DNA of 64,000 nucleotides from Delphinus delphis (Eukaryota > Chordata > Mammalia > Artiodactyla > Delphinidae): NCBI RefSeq assembly GCF_949987515.2, contig NC_082699.1, positions 74,992,281 to 75,056,280 on the forward strand, read 5' to 3'. Shown in pieces: positions 21,540 to 31,435 of the stretch (the first letter of the stretch is position 1; each line of letters begins with the position of its first letter). Under the pieces are notes generated by a model. That model made no database searches, was not told where the DNA came from, and saw nothing but the letters and a program-made list of their open reading frames with translations. The position numbers and the translations under genes were made by a program.

Positions 21540-22810
21540 AAAATTTACAAGCAGCTCATGCAGCTCAATAACAAAAACAAACAACCCAATCCAAAAATGG
21601 ACAGAAGACCTAAATAGACATTTCTCCAAAGAAGATATACAGATTGTCAACAAACGCATTAAAGAATGCTCAACATCATTAATCATTAGAGAAATGCAAA
21701 TCAAAACTACAATGAGATATCATCTCACACCAGTCAGAATGGCCATCATCAAAAAATCTAGAAACAATAAATGCTTGAGAGGGTGTGGAGAAAAGGGAAC
21801 CCTCTTGCACTGTTGGTGGGAATGTAAATTGATTCAGCCACTATGGAGAACAGTATGGAGGTTCCTTAAAAAACTACAAATAGAACTACTGTATGACCCA
21901 GCAATCCCACTACTGGGCATATACCCTGAGAAAACCATAATTCAAAAAGAGGCATGTACCAGGGCTTCCCTGGTGATGCAGTGGTTGAGAGTCCGCCTGC
22001 GGATGCAGGGGACACGGGTTCGTGCCCCGGTCCGGGAAGATCTCACATGCCACGGGGCGGCTGGGCCCGTGAGCCATGGCCGCTGAGCCTGCGCGTCCGG
22101 AGCCTGTGCTTCACAATGGGAGAGGCCGCAACAGTGAGAGGCCCACGTACCGCAAAAGAAAAAAAAAAAAAAAAAAACAGGCATGTACCAAAATGTTCAT
22201 AGCAGCTCTATTTACAATAGCCAGGACATGGAAGCAACCTAAGTGTCCATCAACAGATGAATGGATAAAGAAGATGTGGCACATGTATACAATGGAATAT
22301 TACTCAGCCATAAAAAGAAACAAAATTGAGTTATTTGTAGTGATGTGGATGGACGTAGAGTCTGTCATAGTGAGTGAAATAAGTCAGAAAGAGAAAATTA
22401 AATACCTTATGATAACACATATATATGGAATCTAAGGAAAAAAAAAACAGGTCATGAAGAACCTAGGGGTAAGACGGGAATAAAGACACAGACCTACTAG
22501 AGAATGGACTTGAGGATATGGGGAGGGGGAAGGGTAAGCTGTGACAAAGTGAGAGAGTGGCATGGACATATATACACTACCAAAAATAAAATAGATAGCT
22601 AGTGGGAAGCAGCCGCATAGCACAGGGAGATCAGCTTGGTGCTTTGTGACCACCTAGAGGGGTGGGATAGGGAAGGTGGGAGGGAGGGAGACGCGAGAGG
22701 GAAGAGATATGGGAACATATGTATATGTATAACTGATTCACTTTGTTATAAAGTGGAAACTAACACACCATTGTAAAGCAATTATACTCCAATAAAGATG
22801 TTAAAAAAAA
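21534..22810 (+). mobile_element. L1 LINE, sense 3' piece, split by a SINE
   Basis: Starts 'atctccaaaatttacaagca', the ORF2 segment that should follow the end of the inverted piece, and continues through 'catttctccaaagaagatat', 'gcaaatcaaaactacaatga' and 'gtgggaatgtaaattgattc' to a complete 3' UTR ending 'ccaataaagatgtt' plus A8. Interrupted by a CHR SINE at 21962-22178. The ORF2 frame is open over most of 21457-22086 but ends inside the SINE, so nothing functional is made. A six-base overlap, 'atctcc' (21534-21539), can belong to either piece. Confidence 0.93.
21962..22178 (+). mobile_element. CHR-type SINE, sense, inside L1
   Basis: Full-length copy with a long A tail, inserted in L1 ORF2 3' text. 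A perfect 12-base target-site duplication 'aggcatgtacca' lies at 21950-21961 and 22179-22190. The parallel L1 unit at 22811-23661 shows the unoccupied site ('gagtcatgtacc'), confirming the insertion boundaries. Confidence 0.97.
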
Positions 22811-23661
22811 TCTACAAACAGTAAATGCTGGAGAGGGTGTGGAGAAAAGGGAACCCTCTTGCACTGTTGGTGGGAATGTAAATGGATAGAGCCACTATGG
22901 AGAACAGTATGGAGGTTCCTTCAAAAACTAAAAGTAGAACTACCATACGACCCAGCAATCCCACTACTGGGCATATACCCTGAGAAAACCATAATTCAAA
23001 AAGAGTCATGTACCACAAGGTTCATTGCAGCTCGATTTACAATAGCCAGGACATGGAAGCAACCTAAGTGTCCATCGACAGATGAATGGATAAAGAAGAT
23101 GTGGCACATATATGCAATGGGATATTACTCAGCCATAAAAAGAAATGAAATTGAGTTATTTGTAATGAGGTGGATGGACATAGAGTCTGTCATACAGAGT
23201 GAAGTAAGTCAGAAAGAGAAAAACAAATACCATATGCTAACACATCTATATGGAATCTAAGAAAAAAAAAACATGGTTCTGAAGAACCTAGGGGCAGGAC
23301 AGGAATAAAGATGCAGACATAGGGAATGGACTTGAAGACACGGGGAGGGGGAAGGGTAGGCTGGGACAAAGTGAGAGAGTGGCATGGACATATATACACT
23401 ACCAAATGTAAAATAAATAGCTAGTGGGAAGCAGCCACATAGCACAGGGAGATCAGCTCTGTGCTTTGTGACCACCTAGAGGGGTGAGATAGGGAGGGTG
23501 GGAGGGAGACTGAAGAGGGAGGAGGTATGTGGATATATGTATATGTATAGCTGATTCATTTTGTTATAAAGCAGAAACTAACACACCATTGTAAAGCAAT
23601 TATACTCCAATAAAGATGTTAAATAAATAAATAAATAAATAATAAAATGAATTTCAAAAAA
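22811..23661 (+). mobile_element. L1 LINE, second tandem 3' unit, sense
   Basis: Begins 'tctacaaacagtaaatgctg' directly after the A tail of the previous unit and runs through the same ORF2 end and 3' UTR to 'ccaataaagatgtt' and an (AAAT)n tail. It parallels 21757-22802 (SINE removed) over about 810 bases with roughly one difference per 12-15 bases by eye. The frame at 22859-23260 is the ORF2 C-terminus and stops where ORF2 normally ends. 'aaagagcatgg' follows at 23662-23672. Confidence 0.92.
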
Positions 23662-23674
23662 AAAGAGCATGGCA

Positions 23675-23790
23675 GATGTATATTTTAGAAAGAAGATTCT
23701 GGTAGCTGTGTGCAGCATGGGATAGATGGAAAGACACTAGAAGCTGATCTACTGCATTACCCAGACAAAGTGTGATAAATTGCCCAGTGG
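23675..23790 (-). repeat. L2 LINE fragment, antisense (right part)
   Basis: 'agattctggtagctgtgtgc', 'agcatgggatagatggaaag' and 'acactagaagctgatctact' match the reverse L2 stretch (cactctggctgctgtgtggagaatggattg...). It is consistent in order and strand with the L2 at 20180-20500. Confidence 0.65.
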
Positions 23791-24165
23791 AAACAGATAG
23801 GAGGGGACATATTTTCCAAATGTCTTTATCAGTCTTCACCCATAACAGCCTACAATTTGTGATTAATTCCTCTGGGTTAAAGATAGGTGTTAGTGCCCTT
23901 TCTGTATTTCACTTTCTAATAAGACACCACCGGCCATTGTTGTTTCCAAGTGAGTATACTTAGCAGATATGTAGCAAGACGTGTGACAGTCGGGTCATCC
24001 TTTGCTGAGAAAAATGATATGTCTAAGCCTTCTAATCCAGTAGTAGATACAGGTTTTTAGGTGCTGTAAGTCCAGGGGGAGATTTGTTTAAAGAAAAGTA
24101 ATAAAATAAAAAATAAGCTGTAAAACTGAATATTTAATAAGAATGATAAAAGAAATCACTCACAA
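23791..24165. other. unassigned non-coding DNA
   Basis: No recognised repeat or gene. Confidence 0.4.
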
Positions 24166-24177
24166 ATAACAAATTAG

Positions 24178-24388
24178 GAGCTTCCCTGGTGGCGCAGTGG
24201 TTGAGAGTCTGCCTGCCGATGCAGGGCACACGGGTTCGTGCCCCGGTCTGGGAAGATCCCACATGCCGCGGAGCGGCTGGGCCCGTGAGCCATGGCCGCT
24301 GAGCCTGTGCGTCTGGAGCCTGTGCTCTGCCACGGGAGAGGTCACAACAGTGAGAGGCCCGCGTACCGCAAAAAAACAAAACAAAACA
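24178..24388 (+). mobile_element. CHR-type SINE, sense
   Basis: Full-length body starting 'gagcttccctggtggcgcag' with a (CAAAA)n tail. The likely target-site duplication is imperfect: 'aacaaattag' (24168-24177) and 'aacaaatag' (24389-24397). It faces an antisense copy 130 bases downstream. Confidence 0.95.
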
Positions 24389-24520
24389 AACAAATAGAAG
24401 GTAACAAATATCACAACATCCATAAAAAATAACATAATATCCTTATTAATTAACTGCCTGACAAAATTCTGTAATAACATTCCTCATTATTTTTGGTTGC
24501 ATACTTTTGATTGTCTCTTC

Positions 24521-24733
24521 TTTTTTTTTTTTTTTTTTTTGCGGTACGCGGGCCTCTCACTGTTGTGGCCTCTCCTGGTGTGGAGCACAGGCTCCGGATG
24601 CGCAGGCTCAGCGGCCATGGATCACGGGCCCAGCCGCTCCACAGCATGTGGGATCTTCCCGGATCGGGGCACAAACCCGCGTCCCCTGAATCGGCAGGCG
24701 GACTCTCAACCGCTGCGCCACCAGGGAAGACCC
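24521..24733 (-). mobile_element. CHR-type SINE, antisense
   Basis: T20 tail on the left, 'gcggtacgcgggcctctcac', body, and the 5' end 'gccaccagggaagaccc' at the right. A 9-base target-site duplication 'tgtctcttc' lies at 24512-24520 and 24734-24742. It has a variant 'ctcctggtgtggagc' in place of the usual 'ctcccgttgcggagc' and lacks the 16-base duplication. Confidence 0.97.
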
Positions 24734-24739
24734 TGTCTC

Positions 24740-25595
24740 TTCATTTAATAGTGTTTTTTAAATATAATTTTCTAAGGAGAAAATAGAAAGATGGTCAAAT
24801 GAGTCATTTTCTCTAACATTATTGCTCATTTTATCTATTGGTGATGATTCTTTGATAGTTTGGAAGTGTTTTTCTGTCTGTCAGTCCTGACAGCAGCTGC
24901 AGGATATGGGACTTATCACCTAAGTTTGCCTCCTGATTTTTCCTTTGAAAAGTAGGGCTGATGCTTTATCTTTCACAAAATTAGCCGTGACTGTGCATAA
25001 AAAAATAGAAAAGTCCAATTGTGATATATCTGTCTGTTCCCCTTCTCCCTGTTAACTAACAGAGATGTGTCAGTTTGTAAAAATTCGGAGCACAGCCTAC
25101 CTTCTAAGGCCACAGGTTTTCCTAATTCTAAATACACTACAGCAAAGACCTCTGACAACCCAGGATTCAGGAGCAGGCCCAGGTTGCCACAATTTTCAGC
25201 TTCTCTGCAGACCCCTGCCTTTGGGAGGAGGTCTGTAACAGCATACCACCTCCTTAGAAAGCAAAGCAGAGGGAGGCGGTTGTCACACATGACCCATCAG
25301 CACTAAGTAAGTTGGGACGTACAGTGATCCCACAGGGAGACTCGTGCTGGTAGAAATATTAGGTTTGAGCTATTTCCCTTCTGGGAGAACAATTGGACTG
25401 CCTGGTTGTGACTCTCTCCTAGGAATTTCTCCAGAGCAGATGAAGCAGTTTGAAAAGTGAGCCAATCCCTTGGATATTTTAATTAAACAGTGGAATTCAA
25501 AAACTTCTGGAACATTTATATGTGAAACCCTGGAAAACAGAGTGATATGCAGGAGTGGGAGAACACATACTCATAGACACTGAGTCCTTTCAAAG
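24740..25595. other. unassigned non-coding DNA
   Basis: No recognised repeat. The overlapping frames at 24973-25290 (-) and 25067-25306 (+) are not recognisable proteins. Confidence 0.4.
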
Positions 25596-25599
25596 ATCT

Positions 25600-25765
25600 T
25601 GTCACAGTGCAAGTCACCTCAATAGATGCCCTAATTCAATCTTTCCAACAATATCCTCAATTCACAGGTGAGAAGCCAGGATGTCAGAAAGGCTAAGTTT
25701 CTTGTTCAAGGTCACACAGATTGTAGATGTCATAGTTGAATCCAGAGTTCAACTTTAAGAAAGGA
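25600..25765 (-). repeat. MIR SINE, antisense
   Basis: 'caacaatatcctcaattcac', 'aggtgagaagccaggatgtc', 'ttgttcaaggtcacacagat' and 'gttgaatccagagttcaac' follow reverse MIR closely. Confidence 0.88.
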
Positions 25766-25769
25766 GAAT

Positions 25770-26350
25770 AAAGAGTAGCCCCTGGAATTTGACTGAGTAC
25801 TCACAGCCTGACCATATGATTCTTCTGTTGGACGTATGTTATCTCACAGAACACCAGCCTCAGACAAGTTTACTCTGAGGCCATGATACAACTACACAAA
25901 GTAAGGTCACTGCATAATTTTATGTAAGCACAGACAAAAGCAATGTCAATATGTCACCTACAAAATACCAGATAACTCTCTCCAAAAGCCAAAATGGGTG
26001 ATCGCTACTTCTTTCCCAGTTAAAGATTTATCTTTGTTCTATAGATAAGATTTATTGAGATACCCACCCAATCATACAATTGCCCCTGCTTTCTGAGAGC
26101 ATCTAATTTAAAGCAAACTCCTACTTCCTTTGGCCCTCCCCCAAATCACCCACCCAAAGTCCAAAACCTGTAATATGTTATTCCTAGCTTTCTTTTACAG
26201 GAGACACTTCATGATTCCCCCATGATGTGTGTTCTCCCTCTATGCAACAGGCAATACATCCAACTTGTTCAACAGCAGGCGAGTTCCTGGTGTTTTGAGA
26301 TTAGAGAATTTGACAACTGGCTCCCCTGCTTCAAGATCCAAAGACCTTGG
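25770..26350. other. unassigned non-coding DNA
   Basis: No recognised repeat or gene. Confidence 0.4.
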
Positions 26351-26354
26351 TGAG

Positions 26355-26545
26355 AGATGTGGTAGACAAAGTGGGTTTGGAAAACCATGAGTCTTCATGT
26401 CAAGTTTGGGAAGTGCTAGTCCTTATGTGTGAACTTGGACAAGTCCCAGGACAAGTCGGGGACCATGAGCTTCCCAACACAGAAAATACAGGGTTAAGCA
26501 GTTGGATCTCCAGGGCCCTTCTTGCTCTAAGGCCATGATCCCTTT
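26355..26545 (+). repeat. MIR-family SINE, sense
   Basis: 'tgtgtgaacttggacaagtc', 'gttaagcagttggatctcca' and 'gggcccttcttgctctaagg' match the MIR variant ending in ggactagatgatctctaaggtcccttccagctctaa. Confidence 0.7.
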
Positions 26546-26739
26546 AATGGTGTTCACACTTTTGATACTTTTACCTGTTTAGGTGGCCAGGTGAGGTTTT
26601 TGTGTTTGCATTTGACACAGGAGAGTAATAAGATACAGAAACCCTAAGTGGCAGATCCAATATTCAGCAACTAGCTTATTGGAAGTCCTAAAAATGTAAT
26701 GAAAGCCAGTTTCCAAGCACAAAGCAAAATTCTCTGTAC

Positions 26740-26960
26740 TCTAATAAAGATAATAACAACTAATGAGAATTAGTACTTACTATTTGCCTAACCTCATGAC
26801 AACCCTACTTGTCGGATTTTATCTATTAGATATTATTTTCATCCCTTTTTCGTATGGGGAAACTGATGTACAGAAAGGTTAAGCAACTTGCTAATGCTAA
26901 TATTTGATGAGAGTGACAGGAGGGTCCAGACTGATGCTCTTTACTCCATGATTTGCTGCC
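26740..26960 (-). repeat. MIR SINE, antisense, near full length
   Basis: 'atttgcctaacctcatgaca', 'accctacttgtcggatttta', 'tatggggaaactgatgtaca', 'gaaaggttaagcaacttgct' and 'gactgatgctctttactcca' cover reverse MIR in order. Confidence 0.9.
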
Positions 26961-27034
26961 CCTCAAACACAACATGATCTGTGAAAAGGATTAGAACATT
27001 GTCTCACACACTATAGATTGTTAATTAGTGTTAG

Positions 27035-27190
27035 CTTTATTATCTCATTTAAACATCCCATCACACCTCTTTTGCAATTAGTATTGATAGCTCTGTTTTA
27101 CAGATGAGAAAACACAGTCATTAAGTAACTCACCCAAGACCACACAGTTAGTATGTGGTAGACCTGAGACTTGAATCAAAGCAGTTGAGA
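27035..27190 (-). repeat. MIR SINE, antisense
   Basis: 'ttatctcatttaaacatccc', 'tgttttacagatgagaaaac', 'taactcacccaagaccacac' and 'tatgtggtagacctgagact' match reverse MIR. Confidence 0.9.
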
Positions 27191-27269
27191 ATAAATATAC
27201 CTCTCACTGTTATTGTTACTTTATTCCATCTATAATCTTTTAAAGATTATGTGATTGGTAATGAAATAT

Positions 27270-27400
27270 ATGCCTTATCTCCCTTAATGATTACAGCAAG
27301 ACTGTGACATAGGTACTATCATTATCTTAATTTCTCAGATCAAGAAACTGAGGCAAACAGATGTCAACTCATCTGCCATCATTTGTTGGAGTCAAGAATT
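27270..27400 (-). repeat. MIR SINE, antisense
   Basis: 'tatctcccttaatgattaca', 'gtgacataggtactatcatt' and 'tcaagaaactgaggcaaaca' match reverse MIR. Third same-strand MIR in about 650 bases. Confidence 0.85.
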
Positions 27401-27985
27401 AGATAAATTTTTCAATGACTTCAAATATTCTCTTAATTAACCACATCATTCTGCTTCAAAGATATCTTGCTTCTGATTTTTAATGTCTCGTATTTTATAT
27501 TTGACTAAAGCCTCTTTGGTTCTATAAAAAAGCTAATCACATTTCAGAAACTGTTGAATCTCTCTGCATTTGATTGAATCACGGGTCATACTATGAACAA
27601 ATTATATGTAGTGAACATCACTGCAAATGAGTCTCTAAGAAACCAAGTGACATTTATTTTAACAAAAGCAACATATAGTAATTAAAATTTTTGTATTAAT
27701 GTACATTGTATTAATATATCTTTGTATTAACATATCTTTTTGCAAAAGGTCCCTTGCCTTAATAAATTATTAGACCCTACTTCAAATAAATAAGAATTTT
27801 TTTCAAAATTCTTGTTTAAAAATAATAGTTCAAACATATCTTTCTTTCCTATCATTCTAAGTGAATTCTTATATTTACATATATATCAATAGTGGAAGGG
27901 TTACATTTATTTATAGTTGTATTTATTTTAAAAAAAAGTCTATGGAACACCCATGGTATTTCAGCTGCTTGGTATTCTCAGTAAC
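27401..27985. other. unassigned AT-rich non-coding DNA
   Basis: AT-rich with several tat/tta-rich stretches near 27660-27930. No recognised repeat or gene. Confidence 0.4.
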
Positions 27986-27989
27986 TCCA

Positions 27990-28075
27990 AGGAAACTGAC
28001 TCAGGAAGGTAAATGACTTGCCTGAGGGCATTTAAGTCCTGGTCTTTTAACTCCAAATCATTAGCACACTGAATC
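27990..28075 (-). repeat. possible MIR SINE fragment, antisense
   Basis: 'aaggaaactgactcaggaag', 'gtaaatgacttgcctgaggg' and 'gtcttttaactccaaatcat' resemble reverse MIR. Short and diverged. Confidence 0.55.
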
Positions 28076-28154
28076 ACATCTGAATTATAAAATGTTTTTC
28101 CAGGTAACCTTTCCACTGAAGAAAGTTGTTGCTAATATTTTGTAGACACAATGA

Positions 28155-28360
28155 AATGAATTGACTTTGGGTCGATTATTGTATTCAAATTCTGGCATGA
28201 CCTTTTCAAGCTATAAGACTTGGAGTGAATTACTTGAATTCTTTGACCCTCAGTTCCTTCATTTTGAAAGTGAGGATAATAATATTTATCTTGTGGGATA
28301 AAAAGAAAATACTTAATATTTTTAGCATAGGACCAGGCACACATTAAGGATAAAAAATTA
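28155..28360 (+). repeat. MIR SINE, sense
   Basis: 'ttcaaattctggcatgacct', 'gacttggagtgaattacttg', 'tgaccctcagttccttcatt', 'tgaggataataatatttatc' and 'ggaccaggcacacattaagg' follow MIR in order. Confidence 0.88.
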
Positions 28361-29050
28361 GTCACCATCTTTGCAAAATTTAAGTGTAGTCTTAAAAATA
28401 AGTGAATGTATTCCTTAATAATGTTCCTGCTTTGATACACAGTTGTCATGGTTTCAGTTTTTCTAGTCAGGAGCCTAGTTTTGATTACTGTTTTATGCTA
28501 GTGCTAGCACAATACTCAATAAATGTATGTGAAAATTTTCTGAGAATGATTCAATTGATTTTTACAACTAAAATTGTAGTTAATTTTCATCTCTAGATTT
28601 CCTAATAAGCCTTGAGACCAAACAATAAAGTAGAAATTGAGAAGGAAAGATTTTTGTTTTCCTTTTTGTTTTCAGTAACTAAAAACCTAACAAAGTTCCT
28701 TAGACTGAAAGGAAATGATGACAAATAAATCTTGGATTTATGCAATGGAATGAAGAGCACTGGAAGTGGAAAATATGTGTGAATTTATATTTCCTTTCTC
28801 AGTTTATTTAAAAGACAATTGATTCTTTAAAACAAAAATGAAATAATGAACTACAATGTTCATTGCATAAATATAAATGTATGAGAATAATAGAACAAAG
28901 GACTAGAAGTATGTAAATGTATATGTACTTCTGTAAGGTCCTTATATCAAGATGCATGTTAATTAATGGCAGATGATATAAGCCAAGAATGCCTGTTGCA
29001 ATCTATATAATGTCTAATAAATTTAGGAAACTATAAAATCAGTAGTCATT
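28361..29050. other. unassigned AT-rich non-coding DNA
   Basis: No recognised repeat or gene. Confidence 0.4.
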
Positions 29051-29056
29051 AAAAGT

Positions 29057-29077
29057 ACACACACACACACACACACA
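29057..29077 (+). repeat. short (AC)n microsatellite
   Basis: About ten AC units. Confidence 0.95.
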
Positions 29078-29094
29078 GAAAGGGGGAGAATAAA

Positions 29095-29580
29095 AGGAAT
29101 ACAAAATATATGTGTACATTTGAGTCTTCCAAATAAGGCAGGAGAGGGGAGAAAAAATAAATTGAACAAATTGATAACAAATAAAAATATGATAGACTTA
29201 ACCAACCATATACATACATGCATTATATGTAAATGAACTAAACATTCCAGTTGAAAAGCAGAGACTGTCAGACTGAAGAAAAACAAAGCAAAACAAAAAA
29301 CTATTGTTTGCTTTTTATAAGATATATGGTTTAAATGTAAAGAATTATAGGTTAAACTAAAAGGGTAGGAACTATATGAAGTACAAAATTTAAGACTATA
29401 TTAATATATTTTATTCATTCTTGGCAACGTATATTTCTACATAAAGAGTGTTACCTGAGATAAAGATGGCTATTTCATAATGATAAAAGAAACAAGAAGA
29501 CAAAGCAATCCTAAATAGGCATTTGGGTAATAACAGAGTTTAATAATACAGGAAGAATTGTAACAATAGCAACAACTAAA
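29095..29580 (+). repeat. ancient L1 LINE, ORF2 endonuclease segment, sense (left part)
   Basis: 'gtaaatgaactaaacattcc', 'gcagagactgtcagactgaa', 'aagatggctatttcataatg' and 'caggaagaattgtaacaata' are decayed L1 ORF2 endonuclease text (aatggactaaactctccaatcaaaagacagagattg...). It is L1M-like in age, about 30% diverged, with no open frame. Confidence 0.7.
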
Positions 29581-29581
29581 T

Positions 29582-29975
29582 AGTAATTATGTGAGGTGAA
29601 AGATGCATCAATTAACCTTACTGTGGTAAACATTTTTCAACGTATACATGTATCAAATCATCACATTGTATATCTTTGTTTGTTTGTTTTTTGTTTGTTT
29701 GATTTTTGCGGCACGCAGGCCTCTCACTGTTGTGGCCTCTCTCTGTTGTGGCCTCCCCCGTTGCGGAGCACAGGCTCCGGACACGCAGGCTCAGCGGCCA
29801 TGGCTCACAGGCCCAGCCACTCCGCGGCATGTGGAATCTTCCCGGACCGGGGCACGAACCCGTGTCCCCTGCATCGGCAGGTGGACTCTCAACCACTGCG
29901 CCACCAGGGAAGCCCCACATTGTATATCTTAAACTTACACAATATGTCAGATATACGTCAATAAATCTGGAAAAA
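29582..29975 (+). repeat. L1 LINE 3' UTR end, sense, inserted in an older L1
   Basis: The two sides of the SINE join into a known L1 terminus: 'cttactgtggtaaacatttt' and 'gtatacatgtatcaaatcat' on the left, 'ttaaacttacacaatatgtc' and 'gtcaataaatctgg' plus an A tail on the right. An 'aactaaat' at 29574-29581 recurs at 30000-30007 and may be the target-site duplication. L1MA/MB-like. Confidence 0.75.
29677..29915 (-). mobile_element. CHR-type SINE, antisense, with internal 16-bp duplication
   Basis: Antisense copy with a (TTTG)-rich tail at the left and the 5' end 'ccaccagggaagcc' at the right. A 15-base target-site duplication 'cacattgtatatctt' lies at 29662-29676 and 29916-29930. The 16-base unit is doubled (29727-29742 and 29743-29758), as in the copy at 13128-13347. 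Frames across it are artefacts. Confidence 0.97.
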
Positions 29976-31250
29976 ATACATAAAACATTTAATTGACAGA
30001 ACTAAATGAAGAAATAGAATATTTTACAATAATAGTTGTTGGAGATTTTAACTTTTAAGGAGTAGATAAAATCAATGAGTTTAAAGGATCTGAACAAAAT
30101 TATTAACCAAAGTAACATAATTGACATTTATTGAACTTTATATTCCACAACTGCAGAATGCAAATTATTTTCAAGCTCACATGAAACAATAAGATATACC
30201 ATATATTAGTCCATAAAACAATTCTAAATATATTTCAAAGAATTGAAACCGTAGAGTCCTCCAACTGAAAAAATTAAAAGGCAGAATTAAATTAAAAAAT
30301 CAATAATAACAAAATTCTATCTGGAAAACCTCCCAAAACATTACACAACATACTTCTAGATAATTCATAGGACAAAAAAGAAGTCATGAGGGAAATTAGA
30401 AAATATTTTTAAATGAGTGAATATTAAGATACAAAATAGCAGAATGTGTGCAATATAGCTCAAGAAGTGCTTAGAAGAGAAATTTATAACTTTGAGTAGT
30501 TATGTTAGAAAATAAAGAAGAGGTTAAATAAAGTGTATACATTTTCAACTTAATTTTAAAAGGCTAAGAAATAAGGACAAATAAACCCAAAATATTTAGA
30601 CAGAAGGAAATAATAAAAATTAGATAATACATCAGTAAAGTGAAAATGGAAAATGAGTCAAAAATATATATATACCTCTAAAGAAATTGATCAGTAAAAA
30701 GCATATGAGCAGTATCAGGAATGACAGAGGAAAAATACTGCAGATCTAAAGGACATTAAAAAACAATAAGGGCATATTAGGACCAAAATTCTGCCAATAA
30801 TTCAACAACTTAGATGTAATAGACAAATTCTTTTGAAAACACAGGATACAAAAAAATGACAAATGAGAAATGTGAAAAGAAGCTTCTCCAGAGGAAAACT
30901 CCACATGGAAATGGCCTTACTGTTGAATTCTATCACTAATAATAAAAGAAATAATATCAATTTCACTCAAACTCAAAATCAGAATGAAGAAAGATCTCCA
31001 ACTCGTTCTGTGAGACTAATATATCCACAATACCAAAGACAGACAAAACATTGCAAGAAAATAGAATTATAGGCTAATATCCATCAAGAAAATGGTTCAA
31101 ATATTCTAAACAAAATATTGGTAAATCAAATTCAGCAATATATTAGGAGGAATAATGCATGAAAAATAAATGAGGTCCATCTTGGCATGGTTTAACTTTC
31201 AAAAACCAATCAAAGTAATCAATCACATTAACAGTATGCATATAAAATCC
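29976..31250 (+). repeat. ancient L1 LINE, ORF2 endonuclease and RT segment, sense (right part)
   Basis: Resumes L1 ORF2 where the left part broke off: 'attgacagaactaaatgaag', 'caataatagttgttggagat', 'aattgacatttattgaactt', 'tattttcaagctcacatgaa', 'agtccataaaacaattctaa' and 'caagaagtgcttagaagaga', then RT-region text ('gctaatatccatcaagaaaa'). The order and spacing match L1 ORF2 with heavy decay. No frame over 69 codons survives. Confidence 0.78.
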
Positions 31251-31254
31251 TAAA

Positions 31255-31435
31255 GGGTGGGGAAGGTTTGAGATTTGACTTACAAGAGTCTTAAAAGTCC
31301 TTCTGAATTGAAGAAATTAACCTATGTCTACTTGGGGATTTGGGTTACATAGGTGTATGCATTTTGGGAAACTCCTCAAACTATAAACTTAAGACCTATG
31401 CATTCACCATACATAAATTATTCTTTAATAAACAG
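31255..31435 (+). repeat. L1 LINE 3' UTR end, sense
   Basis: 'gggttacataggtgtatgca', 'aaactcctcaaactataaac' and 'ttaagacctatgcattcacc' followed by 'aattattctttaataaa' match an old L1 3' terminus. It may be the tail of the L1 above after an internal deletion. Confidence 0.65.

Noticed and set aside
21021..21704. 227-codon open frame as a gene
   Set aside because: It is L1 ORF2 sequence in the inverted piece, and its first 55 codons are antisense to the other L1 piece.
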